Assembly (NCBI GenBank): GCA_025358205.1
Contig: JANYKG010000145.1
Span: 1-32,858, forward strand
Direction: 5' to 3'
DNA: 32,858 nucleotides
Origin: Armatimonadota bacterium
Lineage (GTDB): Bacteria; Armatimonadota; UBA5829; DTJY01
Shown: piece after piece, positions 8,397 to 16,724 of the stretch
How the letters are laid out: each line of letters opens with the position of its first letter
Numbering within the stretch: the stretch's first letter is position 1
Made by a program: the position numbers and the translations under genes
Notes under the pieces: model-generated
Databases searched by the model: none
Seen by the model: the letters and a program-made list of their open reading frames with translations, nothing else
What the model was told of the DNA's origin: nothing

Positions 8397-9080
8397 ATGG
8401 AGACTATCAGGCGTATTTGTGCGGTGTTGGAGAGTGAGTACGGACGCCCGAAGTTTGTCCGCCGCGGCGGAGCAAATGACGGGCCGCTGGACGAGCTGAT
8501 ACTCACGATACTTTCTCAGAACACGTCGTCGGCAAACTACCGGCGGGCGTATGCCGGGCTGAAGGCACGGTTCGGTAACTGGGATGAGGTTCGACATGCC
8601 GATGCCGCCGAGATAGAGGACGCGATTCGGTCGGGCGGACTTGCGCACATCAAGGCGGGCCGTATCAAGCAGGTTCTGAACGACATCCACGCTCTGCGCG
8701 GCAGCATGAGCCTGGACTTTCTGGCGGATATGCCGGACAGGGAAGCGCGCGAATTCCTGATGCAGTTCGACGGCATAGGACTCAAGACCGCGTCATGCGT
8801 GCTGATGTTCTCACTGGGTCGTCCGGTCTTCCCGGTGGACACGCATGTTCACAGATTATCGCAGCGACTTGGGCTGATTACCTCTGCGGTGAGTGCAGAG
8901 GCCGCGCATGATATTTTGCAGGCGATGATACCGGACGAACTGGTGTACTCATTTCACGTGAATCTGGTGACACACGGCAGGCGGGTGTGCAAGGCGCAGA
9001 ACCCCAGGTGCGGCGAATGCGAGTTGCTGTCGCTGTGCCCGTATGGACAGCGCAGGATGGCAAATGGATACGCAGGCTGA
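8397..9080 (+). CDS. nth: Endonuclease III-type DNA glycosylase with 4Fe-4S cluster
   Basis: A base-excision repair glycosylase of the HhH-GPD family that removes damaged pyrimidines and can nick the abasic site. At 227 residues it matches the usual length. The helix-hairpin-helix is FDGIGLKTA (G126 to A132) with K130 at the catalytic lysine position. D148 in PVDTHVHR is the catalytic aspartate. C198, C205, C208 and C214 form the C-X6-C-X2-C-X5-C iron-sulfur loop. The frame runs open upstream to 8202, but the promoter at 8343-8371 and loss of homology favour ATG 8397 (GTG 8391 is possible). The last codons and the stop lie inside a hairpin repeat (9071-9094). Confidence 0.9.
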   Translation: METIRRICAVLESEYGRPKFVRRGGANDGPLDELILTILSQNTSSANYRRAYAGLKARFGNWDEVRHADAAEIEDAIRSGGLAHIKAGRIKQVLNDIHALRGSMSLDFLADMPDREAREFLMQFDGIGLKTASCVLMFSLGRPVFPVDTHVHRLSQRLGLITSAVSAEAAHDILQAMIPDELVYSFHVNLVTHGRRVCKAQNPRCGECELLSLCPYGQRRMANGYAG

Positions 9081-9094
9081 AGACCTGCGGCTAC
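9071..9094 (-). repeat. GTAGCCGCAG hairpin repeat, copy 3, supplies the nth stop codon
   Basis: On the minus strand it reads GTAGCCGCAGG, a TCTTCAG loop, then CCTGCG. Compared with copy 2, bases in the arms have changed on both sides so that pairing is kept (CGCAGG with CCTGCG). The TGA stop of the plus-strand nth gene lies in the loop region. Confidence 0.6.
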
Positions 9095-9116
9095 CAAAGT
9101 TTCGAGGGATTGGATA

Positions 9117-9506
9117 GTGGAACTGCAAGACAACGGGATGTGCTTCGTATGCGGTCCCAAAAACCCCATCGGCCTTAAGCTGAAGTTTGAGCTGAAGGAC
9201 GGGGAGTACATCACACGTTTTACGCCGAGGGTGGAGCACCAGGGGTTCCTGGGCATCACGCACGGCGGGATAGTCAGTACCGTGCTGGACGAGGTGATGG
9301 CCCGGCTGGTGTATGCGTTGGGGCATAGAGCCGTTACCGCAGAGATGACGATCAGACTGAAGAAACCGGCGGTCACCGGCGAAGAGCACACATTCATAGG
9401 GCGAGTGCTAAGCGAATCAGGACGAGTGGTTCAGTGCGCGGCTGAGGCTCGGAATTCGGCTGGGGAGTTGGTAGCAGAGGCGACGGGCCGAATGGTTAAG
9501 GTATAA
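9117..9506 (+). CDS. Hotdog-fold thioesterase, PaaI-like
   Basis: A 129-residue single hotdog domain. CFVCGPKNPIGLKLKF is the usual opening of this group. HQGFLGITHGGIVSTVLDEVMARL is the motif region, with H-G-G followed by D-E on the central helix. Family members hydrolyse acyl-CoA thioesters in the cytoplasm; the substrate is unknown. It starts with GTG at 9117, 36 bp after nth, and only a weak Shine-Dalgarno (GAGGG) is visible. Co-transcription with nth is likely, but no functional link is evident. Confidence 0.85.
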   Translation: MELQDNGMCFVCGPKNPIGLKLKFELKDGEYITRFTPRVEHQGFLGITHGGIVSTVLDEVMARLVYALGHRAVTAEMTIRLKKPAVTGEEHTFIGRVLSESGRVVQCAAEARNSAGELVAEATGRMVKV

Positions 9507-9516
9507 CACAAGGTCC

Positions 9517-9570
9517 GCGGCTCGCGCGTATAGCGCAGCCGCTCTGGGTAGCATGTCGCTCTGCGACATG
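9517..9570 (+). repeat. Structured GCTCCGGGTAGCA repeat, copy B
   Basis: Hairpin one has arms CGGCT and AGCCG with inner GCGC pairing. The linker is CTCTGGGTAGC. Hairpin two has CATGTCGC (9552-9559) and GCGACATG (9563-9570) with a 3 nt loop. Copy C at 27968-28021 has the same architecture. It ends 2 bp before the AAGGAG ribosome-binding site of the next gene, so it forms that gene's leader. Confidence 0.7.
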
Positions 9571-9585
9571 AGAAGGAGAAATAGA

Positions 9586-10206
9586 GTGAAGAGAATTTTA
9601 GTAGCAGTGTGCGCGCTGATGGTTTGTGGAAGCGCGATGGCGGCAGGGACGTTCGCGAAATCCGGTTCAATGGAACGCACGATGACTGTGCGGGCGACGG
9701 GCGCATCTGCGGTTGAAACCGAGAAGTTTTATTGGAAGAACGACAAGCTGCGTGCCGAGAAGTTCAGCATCACCGGTGAACTGATTCAGATTAAGGACGG
9801 CAAGACGATCTATCTGTACCAGCCCGCAGCCAAAGAAGCGATGAAGGCTGTGATATCGGACAAAGCCGCCAAGACTGTGCAGCAGATGCTGGCGGAAGAG
9901 GCAGTGTCGCTTAAGGGCGGCAAGAAGGTCGGCACGGCGAGAGTCGCCGGGTTTCCGTGCGATGTGTACATTTTGTCCAAGAAGGTTGGCAGCGCGACAC
10001 GTAGCGCAAAGGCTTACTTGTGTACTGATCCGCGGCTGCCAATACCACTGAAGATCGAGATTACTATGGGCAAGATCACCCAGATCATAGAGACCAGGAA
10101 CGTGAAGCTGAATCCGAGTCTGTCGGACAGCATGTTTGCGCTTCCCAAGGGAACCAAGGTGACGTCGCAGAAGGCGATGGCGCCCTCAGCCCCAAAGACG
10201 AAATAG
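9586..10206 (+). CDS. Exported LolA-like / DUF4412-like protein
   Basis: A 206-residue protein starting at GTG 9586, with AAGGAG at 9573-9578 at good spacing. The frame extends back to 9553, but that part is repeat sequence. A signal peptide (VKRILVAVCALMVCGSAMAA) leads to a mature domain. Its pattern is that of the LolA-like superfamily, which binds lipids or lipoproteins in the periplasm: FYWKNDKLRAEKF, then GKTIYLYQPAAKEAMK, then DPRLPIPLKIEITMGK. The distant homology does not prove a lipoprotein chaperone role. It stands between the repeat at 9517-9570 and the nfn operon. Confidence 0.7.
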   Translation: MKRILVAVCALMVCGSAMAAGTFAKSGSMERTMTVRATGASAVETEKFYWKNDKLRAEKFSITGELIQIKDGKTIYLYQPAAKEAMKAVISDKAAKTVQQMLAEEAVSLKGGKKVGTARVAGFPCDVYILSKKVGSATRSAKAYLCTDPRLPIPLKIEITMGKITQIIETRNVKLNPSLSDSMFALPKGTKVTSQKAMAPSAPKTK

Positions 10207-10276
10207 TAGAAATGGATCGTAGTGAGACATCTTGAACCAAGGATAACGGCGCTGTGAGTCTCACTGCGATGAGAGC

Positions 10277-10295
10277 GAGAATGCTGTGCATTCTC
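10277..10295 (+). promoter_or_regulatory. Leader hairpin before nfnA
   Basis: GAGAATG (10277-10283) and CATTCTC (10289-10295) form a perfect 7 bp stem with loop CTGTG. It abuts the AGAGGAGGT ribosome-binding site of nfnA. A second inverted pair, GTGAGAC and GTCTCAC, lies further upstream around 10226-10262. It could influence translation or be another dispersed repeat. Confidence 0.45.
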
Positions 10296-10311
10296 AGAGG
10301 AGGTAGGCAGT

Positions 10312-11142
10312 TTGTATAAGGTTGTAAAGAAGACGCGAATAGCCGATGTGGTGACGCTGCTCGAAATCGAGGCGCCTGCACTGGCGAAGAAAGCCCGCGC
10401 GGGGCAGTTCGTTATTGTGCGTCTGAACGAGAAATCGGAGCGCATCCCCCTGACGCTGGCGAACTGGGACGCGGCGGCGGGAACTATCACGATCATCTTC
10501 CAGCACGCCGGGAGATCCACGCACGAGCTTGCGGACGTGCAAGAAGGCGGCGAGATCAGAGATGTGGTCGGCCCGCTGGGTACTGCGACGGAGATCGAGA
10601 ACTACGGAACGGTGGTATGCGTTGGCGGCGGCATCGGTGTGGCAGTGCTGAAGCCGATTGCGAAGGCGCTGAAGGAAGCGGGGAATACCGTCATCTCCAT
10701 CATCGGCGCACGGGACAAGTCGCTCATTATCCTTGAGGACGAGATGCGCGAGGCAAGCAGCGAGTTGTTCATCACCACGGATAACGGCAGCTACGGCCGA
10801 CAGGGATTCGTGAGCAACGTGCTTACCGATCTGATTGCAGAGGGCCGGAAGATTGACCTGGTGTTCGCCATTGGCCCAGTGCCGATGATGCGGGTGGTTG
10901 CGGATTTGACGAAACAGCACGGCCTCAGGACTGTGGTCAGTCTGGACTCGGTTATGATAGATGGAACGGGCATGTGCGGCGGGTGCCGCGTGACTGTCGG
11001 CGGAGAGACCAAGTTCACCTGCGTGGATGGACCTGACTTCGATGCTCATCAAGTGGATTGGGCTGAGCTGGTCATGCGCAAAAAGACGTACGCCCACCAG
11101 GAGAAGTGCCAGTTGGACGCGTACAAGGGAGGTAAGGGCTGA
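10312..11142 (+). CDS. nfnA: NfnA/SudB-type FAD/NAD-binding ferredoxin oxidoreductase subunit
   Basis: The small subunit of a cytoplasmic flavin/iron-sulfur oxidoreductase that moves electrons between NAD(P)H and ferredoxin or sulfur compounds; it is related to the dihydroorotate dehydrogenase electron-transfer subunit. Visible are the FAD-binding barrel (AGQFVIVRLNEKSERIPLTL), the nucleotide-binding segment VVCVGGGIGVAVLKPIA, and a C-terminal 2Fe-2S site (D-G-T-G-M-C-G-G-C with a later FTC). The start is TTG at 10312, chosen because AGGAGGT lies at correct spacing. Its stop overlaps the next gene's start by one base. Whether the pair is bifurcating (Nfn) or sulfide dehydrogenase (Sud) cannot be decided. 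Confidence 0.85.
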   Translation: MYKVVKKTRIADVVTLLEIEAPALAKKARAGQFVIVRLNEKSERIPLTLANWDAAAGTITIIFQHAGRSTHELADVQEGGEIRDVVGPLGTATEIENYGTVVCVGGGIGVAVLKPIAKALKEAGNTVISIIGARDKSLIILEDEMREASSELFITTDNGSYGRQGFVSNVLTDLIAEGRKIDLVFAIGPVPMMRVVADLTKQHGLRTVVSLDSVMIDGTGMCGGCRVTVGGETKFTCVDGPDFDAHQVDWAELVMRKKTYAHQEKCQLDAYKGGKG

Positions 11143-12563
11143 TGGGAAAAGAGATAGGAATCCGCGAAGAGATGCCCCGTCAGGCTCCCGAAGTGCGTCG
11201 GTGCAACTTTGACGAGGTGGCGTTGGGATACAGCGTGGAGCAGGCGGTCGGCGAGGCCAAGCGTTGCCTGCAGTGCAAGAAGAAGCCGTGCGTGGCGGGC
11301 TGCCCCGTGGAAGTGGATATCCCGGCGTTCGTGCATCTCATAGCTGAGGAGAAGTTTCTGGAAGCTGCTAAATCGCTGAAGACGACCAACGCGCTCCCAG
11401 CCATCTGCGGGCGTGTGTGCCCTCAGGAAGAGCAGTGCGAGCAGTTGTGCGTGCTTGGCAAGCGTGACCAGCCGATAGCGATAGGACGGCTGGAGCGGTT
11501 TGCCGCGGACTACGAAGCTGCGAACGTTGATCCCGCTGGCAAGTGTGACGTGACTGATAGACGTCCGCCGGTCGCGAACATGGGCAAGGTGGCGATTGTG
11601 GGATCAGGCCCCGCCGGTCTGACCGCTGCCGGTGAACTCGCGTGCATGGGTTACGATGTGACCATCATGGAAGCGCTGCACGATCCGGGCGGAGTACTTG
11701 CTTACGGCATTCCTCCGTTCCGCCTGCCGAGGACTATCCTCAACCGCGAGATTGACTACGTTCGGTCGCTTGGTGTGACCATCGAGACTAACGCGATAGT
11801 CGGCAAACTGTATACACTGCGCGAACTGCTGAACGAGGGGTACGACGCGGTGTTTGTAGGCACGGGCGCAGGTCTGCCTCAGTTCATGAAGATACCCGGC
11901 GAGAACCTGAACGGCGTGTATTCGGCCAACGAGTACCTGACGCGCATCAACTTGATGAAGGCTTACAAGTACCCTGAGTACCCGACGCCGGTTCGAGTCG
12001 GCAAGAAGGTCGCGGTCATAGGCGCGGGCAATGTGGCCATGGATGCGGCACGATGTTCGCTGCGGATGGGTGCGGAGGAAGTTAGCATCGTTTACCGCCG
12101 GTCCAGAGCGGAGATGCCGGCTCGGGCGGAAGAGATCGAGAACGCGGAGGAAGAGGGAGTGAAGATGGACCTGCTCACAGCGCCGATTCGGTTCATCGGT
12201 GACGACGAGGGGTTCCTGAAGGCGATGGAGTGCATCCGCATGGAACTCGGCGAGCCGGATTCGTCGGGACGCAGACGGCCTGTGCCGATGGAAGGCTCGA
12301 ACTACATCCAGGAAGTGGACACTGCGGTCATTGCTATTGGTCAGAGTCCGAACCCGGTTGTTCGCCAGAGCGAGCCTGACCTGCAGACGACCAAGTGGGG
12401 CGGGATCATCACCGACGAGGAGACCGGCTTGACCTCCATCCCCGGCATCTACGCCGGTGGAGACGCGGTAACGGGTGCGGCGACCGTCATCACGGCGATG
12501 GGTGCAGGCAAGAAGGCCGCTCGTGCGATAGACGCTTACGTGCGGGAGAAGAAAGGTCTGTAG
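11142..12563 (+). CDS. nfnB: NfnB/SudA/GltD-type NADPH-dependent oxidoreductase, large subunit
   Basis: A 473-residue flavoprotein of the glutamate synthase small-subunit family. The N-terminal iron-sulfur region has CLQCKKKPCVAGCPVEVDIP and CGRVCPQEEQCEQLC, which bind 4Fe-4S clusters. The FAD-binding Rossmann motif is VAIVGSGPAGLTAAGEL and the NAD(P)H-binding motif VAVIGAGNVAMDAAR. The C-terminal FAD contact is GIYAGGDAVTGAATV. There is no gltB (large glutamate synthase) gene nearby. The immediate nfnA partner argues for an Nfn/Sud complex rather than glutamate synthase. Transcription ends at the strong terminator just downstream. Confidence 0.88.
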   Translation: MGKEIGIREEMPRQAPEVRRCNFDEVALGYSVEQAVGEAKRCLQCKKKPCVAGCPVEVDIPAFVHLIAEEKFLEAAKSLKTTNALPAICGRVCPQEEQCEQLCVLGKRDQPIAIGRLERFAADYEAANVDPAGKCDVTDRRPPVANMGKVAIVGSGPAGLTAAGELACMGYDVTIMEALHDPGGVLAYGIPPFRLPRTILNREIDYVRSLGVTIETNAIVGKLYTLRELLNEGYDAVFVGTGAGLPQFMKIPGENLNGVYSANEYLTRINLMKAYKYPEYPTPVRVGKKVAVIGAGNVAMDAARCSLRMGAEEVSIVYRRSRAEMPARAEEIENAEEEGVKMDLLTAPIRFIGDDEGFLKAMECIRMELGEPDSSGRRRPVPMEGSNYIQEVDTAVIAIGQSPNPVVRQSEPDLQTTKWGGIITDEETGLTSIPGIYAGGDAVTGAATVITAMGAGKKAARAIDAYVREKKGL

Positions 12564-12576
12564 AAAACAACCACAC

Positions 12577-12609
12577 GGCCCTTCGGATTTCGGTCCGGGG
12601 GGCCTTTTT
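12577..12609 (+). terminator. Rho-independent terminator of the nfnAB operon
   Basis: An 11 bp stem (12577-12587 with 12594-12604, two G-U pairs) has a 6 nt loop and is followed by TTTTT. It begins 13 bp after the nfnB stop and is the clearest intrinsic terminator of the window. Confidence 0.85.
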
Positions 12610-12684
12610 GTTGCAGATCTTCGCAGGATTTGACCGACGCGAAGGCGAAGAGGAATGATAACGCATATTCGGAGGTTGACACGC

Positions 12685-13788
12685 ATGGCGAAGCTTTTTG
12701 GGACCGAATACACAAAGAAAGAACTGCTCATCAGGGTTGGTGATATCAGCCAGGTCGCAGGCGTCAGGTTGCACGAACTGTCGGACGGCGTGGAGCGTGG
12801 AGTGCGCGCGGCGACCCTGAAGACGGGATCGGGCCTGGAGTTCATGGTTCTCATTGACCGCGGCATGGATGTTTCTACTGCAACTTACAATGGTCAGTCG
12901 CTGGCATGGCGGTCCTCCACGCTTGATACCTCACCGGCATACTTCGAGGAGCCGGAACTGCGATGGCTGCGGAGTTTCTACGGCGGACTGGTGGTGACCT
13001 GCGGATTGACTTACGCGGGCGCACCATGTACCGATCAGGGCAAGGCGCTGGGCTTGCACGGTCGCGTGTCGAATACTCCTGCGCACACCGTGAACACCGG
13101 CGGCGATTGGGACGGCGATGAGTACACCTTTTGGATAGAAGGCAAAGTGCGCGAGACAGTTGTCTTCGGCGAGAACGTTGAGATGACGCGTAGGATAAGC
13201 GCGAAACTGGGCGAATCCAAGTTCCTGATAACAGACAAGGTGACGAACCTTGGGCATCAGGTGACGGACCACATGATCCTCTATCACATCAACGCCGGGT
13301 TCCCGGTGATTGACGAAGGCGGGAAGTTGATTGCCCCTGCGCTGGATTACAAGACGCGCGATGCCGATGCTGAGATCGAGAAAGAGAAGTACGCGAGTTT
13401 CTGTGCGCCTACAGCCGGGTTCCGCGAGCGGGTATACTACATTGATATGGCCGCAGATTCCGCCGGTAACGTGTGCGCGGCACTGGTGAATCCGAACTTC
13501 AACGGCGGCGAGGGATTCGGTTTTTACATCAAATATCCGAAGTGCGAACTGCCGAAGTTCTCTGAATGGAAGATGATGGGGCAGGGAACCTATGTAGTGG
13601 GCCTTGAGCCTGCGAACTGTTGGGTAGAAGGGCGCGCCAAGGAACGCGAGCGCGGGACCCTGCAGACACTTGAGGCGGGGGAGAGTCGTGAGTATCACGT
13701 GGAGATAGGCGTGCTGTCCGGCCAGACAGAGATAAGCGCGTTTGAGGCGTCGGTTGCCAGTTCGCTTGCCGATGCGCGGAAGTTGTAA
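12685..13788 (+). CDS. DUF4432 / aldose-1-epimerase-like protein
   Basis: A 367-residue protein with the galactose-mutarotase-like beta-sandwich pattern of the DUF4432 family: EFMVLIDRGMDVSTATYNGQSLAW, then FYGGLVVTCGLTYAG, then GLHGRVSNTPA. Later come YHINAGFPVIDEGG and GLEPANCWVEGR. The family is linked to carbohydrate metabolism; the sugar is unknown. ATG 12685 is preceded by GGAGGT, so the longer frame from 12655 is rejected. It follows the nfn terminator and precedes ubiD by 29 bp. It may share a transcript with the menaquinone genes, without obvious metabolic reason. Confidence 0.8.
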   Translation: MAKLFGTEYTKKELLIRVGDISQVAGVRLHELSDGVERGVRAATLKTGSGLEFMVLIDRGMDVSTATYNGQSLAWRSSTLDTSPAYFEEPELRWLRSFYGGLVVTCGLTYAGAPCTDQGKALGLHGRVSNTPAHTVNTGGDWDGDEYTFWIEGKVRETVVFGENVEMTRRISAKLGESKFLITDKVTNLGHQVTDHMILYHINAGFPVIDEGGKLIAPALDYKTRDADAEIEKEKYASFCAPTAGFRERVYYIDMAADSAGNVCAALVNPNFNGGEGFGFYIKYPKCELPKFSEWKMMGQGTYVVGLEPANCWVEGRAKERERGTLQTLEAGESREYHVEIGVLSGQTEISAFEASVASSLADARKL

Positions 13789-13817
13789 GGCGACCGCACC
13801 AGGACTAAGAGAGTGTT

Positions 13818-15257
13818 ATGGCGTATAGGGATTTGCAGGATTTTGTCACAAGGCTAGACAATAAAGGTTTGCTGAGGCGTATTGTCACGCCTGTTGACCC
13901 TGTTCTGGAGATCGCCGAGGTTGCGGACAGAGTTATGAAATCGGCTGGCCCGGCACTGTTTTTTGAGAATCCTGTTGGGTCTAATATCCCCGTGCTGATC
14001 AACGCTTTGGGGTCGCCGGAGCGGATGGCTATGGCGCTTGGTGTGGGAGATGTGGACGAGATCGGCGCGGAGATTGCCGATCTGATCAAGATGGAAGTCC
14101 CGACCACGCTTATTGGCAAGGTTCAGATGCTGCCCAAGTACGGAAGACTCGCCACGTATGGGCCGACCACCGCGAAATCGGGCATCTGCCAGGAAGTGGT
14201 GGAGAAGGACGGTTCGCTTGAGGAACTCCCGATTCTGCACTGCTGGCCTGGTGACGGCGGCAGGTATATAACGCTTCCGATGGTGTTTTCCAAGGACCCT
14301 CATACCGGTATTCGCAACGTCGGGATGTACCGCATGCACGTCTACGATGCGCGAACAACCGGCATGCACTGGCACCCGCACAAGGTGGGCGCGCGGCACT
14401 ACGCGGCGTATGAGCGGCTGGGCAAGCGAATGGAGCTGGCAGTCGCGTTGGGCGGTGACCCTGCTCTGACGTACGCAGCATCGGCGCCCTTGCCAGAAGA
14501 TTTTGACGAGATGATCTTCGCCGGGTTCCTGCGCAAGAAGTCCGTCGAAATGGTGAAGTGCAAGACCGTTGATATCGAGGTTCCGGCATCGGCGGACATC
14601 GTAATCGAGGGCTACGTTGACCCGCACGAGCGCCGCATGGAGGGGCCGTTTGGAGATCACACCGGCTACTATTCGCTGGCAGATGAATTCCCGATCTTTC
14701 ACGTGACATGCATCACCCACCGTAAGTCGCCGATCTACCCAGCGACCATCGTTGGGAAGCCGCCGATGGAAGACTGCTTCATGGCAAAGGCCACCGAGCG
14801 CATCTTCCTCCCGCTCATCAAGATGCAGTTGCCTGAGCTTGTGGACATGAACCTGCCTGTCGAGGGCGTCTTTCACAATCTGGCTGTCCTGTCCATCAAC
14901 AAGCGCTACCCAGGCCACGCGCGGAAGATCATGCACGCGGTGTGGGGTCTCGGCCAGATGATGTTCACCAAGATCATCGTTGTGGTAGATGCCGACGTGA
15001 ATGTGCAGGACATGAGCGAGGTTCTCTGGCGTCTGGGCAACAACATTGACCCGCTGCGAGATATCGAGTTTGTGCAAGGGCCGGTGGATATTCTAGATCA
15101 CGCGTCCCGGCTTTCCGGGTACGGCAGCAAGATGGGGATAGACGCCACGAAGAAACTTCCCGGTGAAGGCTTCACACGCGAGTGGCCGGATGAGATAACG
15201 ATGGCGCCCGAAGTGAAGCAGAAGATTGACAGCATGTGGTCGGAACTGGGGCTTTAG
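13818..15257 (+). CDS. ubiD: UbiD-family decarboxylase (menaquinone, futalosine pathway; MqnL-like)
   Basis: A prenylated-FMN-dependent decarboxylase of 479 residues, normal for the family. Recognisable are GPALFFENPVGSNIPVLIN near the start, the central EGPFGDHTGYYSL segment, and HRKSPIYPATIVGKPPMED. It should remove the carboxylate of the naphthoate intermediate late in the futalosine route, since it sits upstream of ubiX, a prenyltransferase and mqnE-mqnA-mqnC. ATG 13818 follows AAGAGAG. Its cofactor would be made by the UbiX encoded 3 bp downstream. Confidence 0.9.
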   Translation: MAYRDLQDFVTRLDNKGLLRRIVTPVDPVLEIAEVADRVMKSAGPALFFENPVGSNIPVLINALGSPERMAMALGVGDVDEIGAEIADLIKMEVPTTLIGKVQMLPKYGRLATYGPTTAKSGICQEVVEKDGSLEELPILHCWPGDGGRYITLPMVFSKDPHTGIRNVGMYRMHVYDARTTGMHWHPHKVGARHYAAYERLGKRMELAVALGGDPALTYAASAPLPEDFDEMIFAGFLRKKSVEMVKCKTVDIEVPASADIVIEGYVDPHERRMEGPFGDHTGYYSLADEFPIFHVTCITHRKSPIYPATIVGKPPMEDCFMAKATERIFLPLIKMQLPELVDMNLPVEGVFHNLAVLSINKRYPGHARKIMHAVWGLGQMMFTKIIVVVDADVNVQDMSEVLWRLGNNIDPLRDIEFVQGPVDILDHASRLSGYGSKMGIDATKKLPGEGFTREWPDEITMAPEVKQKIDSMWSELGL

Positions 15258-15260
15258 GAC

Positions 15261-15845
15261 ATGAAAGAACGCAGATTGGTGATGGCGGTGACCGGCGCGA
15301 GCGGAATCGTGTACGCGGAGCGGTTTCTGCGGGCGGTTGTGGATAGCTACGACCGCATATTCGTCATCATCTCCGACAACGCCAGGATAGTGATACGCAC
15401 CGAGATGGGCTACAGCGAGGAGGTAGCGGCTGCGTGGCCGGGCGACTTCGGCGGCAAGGTGCAGTTGCTCTCCCCCTCGGACATGGCCGCACAGCCTGCC
15501 AGCGGATCGTTCAGCCATGAGGGCATGGTTGTCATTCCGTGCTCGATGGGTACGGTCGGGCGCATCGCATCCGGCGTGTCGAACGACCTCATCACGCGCG
15601 CGGCTGACGTGTGCCTCAAGGAACGCAGACCGTTGCTCATGGTCGTTCGCGAGACCCCTCTTAGCCTCATACACCTTAGGAACATGACCGTGCTGACGGA
15701 GGCCGGTGCGACGATCTTCCCAGCCGCTCCGTCGTTCTACAACTGCCCGGAGACCATCGCCGACCTGGTAGACACAGTTGTCGCCAGAGTCATGCAGCAT
15801 CTCGGCCTGGTGCAGAGCATCGTCCCTGAGTGGGAGATGAAATGA
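15261..15845 (+). CDS. ubiX: UbiX flavin prenyltransferase (MqnM-like)
   Basis: Makes prenylated FMN for the UbiD-type decarboxylase. At 194 residues it has normal length. The flavin phosphate-binding start is VMAVTGASGIVYAERFL. The middle has GSFSHEGMVVIPCSMGTVGRIASG, and the active-site region is KERRPLLMVVRETPLSLIHLRNM, all classic for UbiX. It starts 3 bp after the ubiD stop and overlaps the next gene by ATGA, so the three are translated together. Confidence 0.93.
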   Translation: MKERRLVMAVTGASGIVYAERFLRAVVDSYDRIFVIISDNARIVIRTEMGYSEEVAAAWPGDFGGKVQLLSPSDMAAQPASGSFSHEGMVVIPCSMGTVGRIASGVSNDLITRAADVCLKERRPLLMVVRETPLSLIHLRNMTVLTEAGATIFPAAPSFYNCPETIADLVDTVVARVMQHLGLVQSIVPEWEMK

Positions 15846-16723
15846 GCGCGGTGGTAGCACGTGTCGCCTCCAAGGTGTGTACCATCCTGGAGATGATCAA
15901 GTTCGAGCATACGATCTTCGCCATGCCGTTTGCTCTCACCAGCATGATGCTCGCTGCGGGAGGTATGCCGAAGCTCCCCGTGTTCGGATGGATCATTGCC
16001 GCCATGGTTGGAGCCAGAAGCGCGGCGATGGCATTCAACCGCATCGTGGACGCGCATCTGGACAAGCTCAATCCGCGAACCGCCGAGCGCGCGATTCCCG
16101 TCGGCGCCGTCAAGATCGCCGAAGCATGGTTGTTCACCCTGGTCGCCGTTGGGATGTTCCTATTCGCCGCGTGGAGTCTGAACCCTCTCGCTTTTATGCT
16201 CTCGCCGGTCGCACTGCTGGTCATACTCGGCTACTCATATACCAAGCGGTTCACCAGCCTGTCGCACTTGGTTCTCGGCCTTGCGCTGGGCATCGCTCCG
16301 GTCGGCGCGTGGATCGCGGTCACCGGTCGCCTGGACTTCGCGCCGATGATTCTCTCCGCCGCCGTGATCTTCTGGACCGCAGGGTTTGACATCATCTACG
16401 CACTTCAGGACCTGGAGTTCGACTCGGAGATGGGCCTGTTCTCCATCCCGAAAGCGCTCGGCCCGGCGCGGGGGTTGCTGGTCTCAAGAGCATTTCACCT
16501 GTGTACCGCACTTCTCCTCGCGTGGTACGGGATCACGCTTCACCTCGGGGCGCTCTACTACGCGGGCGTGCTCTTCGCGGCGTGCCTCATGGCCTACGAG
16601 CAGAATCTTGTGAAGCCGGGCGACTTCAGTAAGGTCAACATGGCGTTCTTCAACACAAACGGACTGGTCAGCATCGGGTTCTTTCTCTTCGCTCTGGCCG
16701 ATCTGCTGGTAAGGAAGGCCTGA
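15842..16723 (+). CDS. mqnP: UbiA-family prenyltransferase (menaquinone; MqnP-like)
   Basis: A membrane enzyme that attaches the polyprenyl tail to the naphthoate head group. It has about eight hydrophobic segments. The two Asp-rich motifs that bind Mg-diphosphate are N66-R-I-V-D70-A-H-L-D74 and D183-I-I-Y-A-L-Q-D190-L-E-F-D194. It has 293 residues from ATG 15842, which overlaps the ubiX stop by 4 bp (ATGA). An upstream GTG at 15830 is possible but less likely. The naphthoate role is inferred from its place inside the futalosine cluster. Confidence 0.9.
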   Translation: MSAVVARVASKVCTILEMIKFEHTIFAMPFALTSMMLAAGGMPKLPVFGWIIAAMVGARSAAMAFNRIVDAHLDKLNPRTAERAIPVGAVKIAEAWLFTLVAVGMFLFAAWSLNPLAFMLSPVALLVILGYSYTKRFTSLSHLVLGLALGIAPVGAWIAVTGRLDFAPMILSAAVIFWTAGFDIIYALQDLEFDSEMGLFSIPKALGPARGLLVSRAFHLCTALLLAWYGITLHLGALYYAGVLFAACLMAYEQNLVKPGDFSKVNMAFFNTNGLVSIGFFLFALADLLVRKA

Positions 16724-16724
16724 T

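Noticed and set aside
11604-12866. Minus-strand open frame of 420 codons opposite nfnB
   Set aside because: An Arg/His-rich shadow that crosses the nfn terminator; no signals.
13854-15077. Minus-strand open frame of 407 codons opposite ubiD
   Set aside because: A His/Arg-rich antisense shadow of a well-recognised gene.
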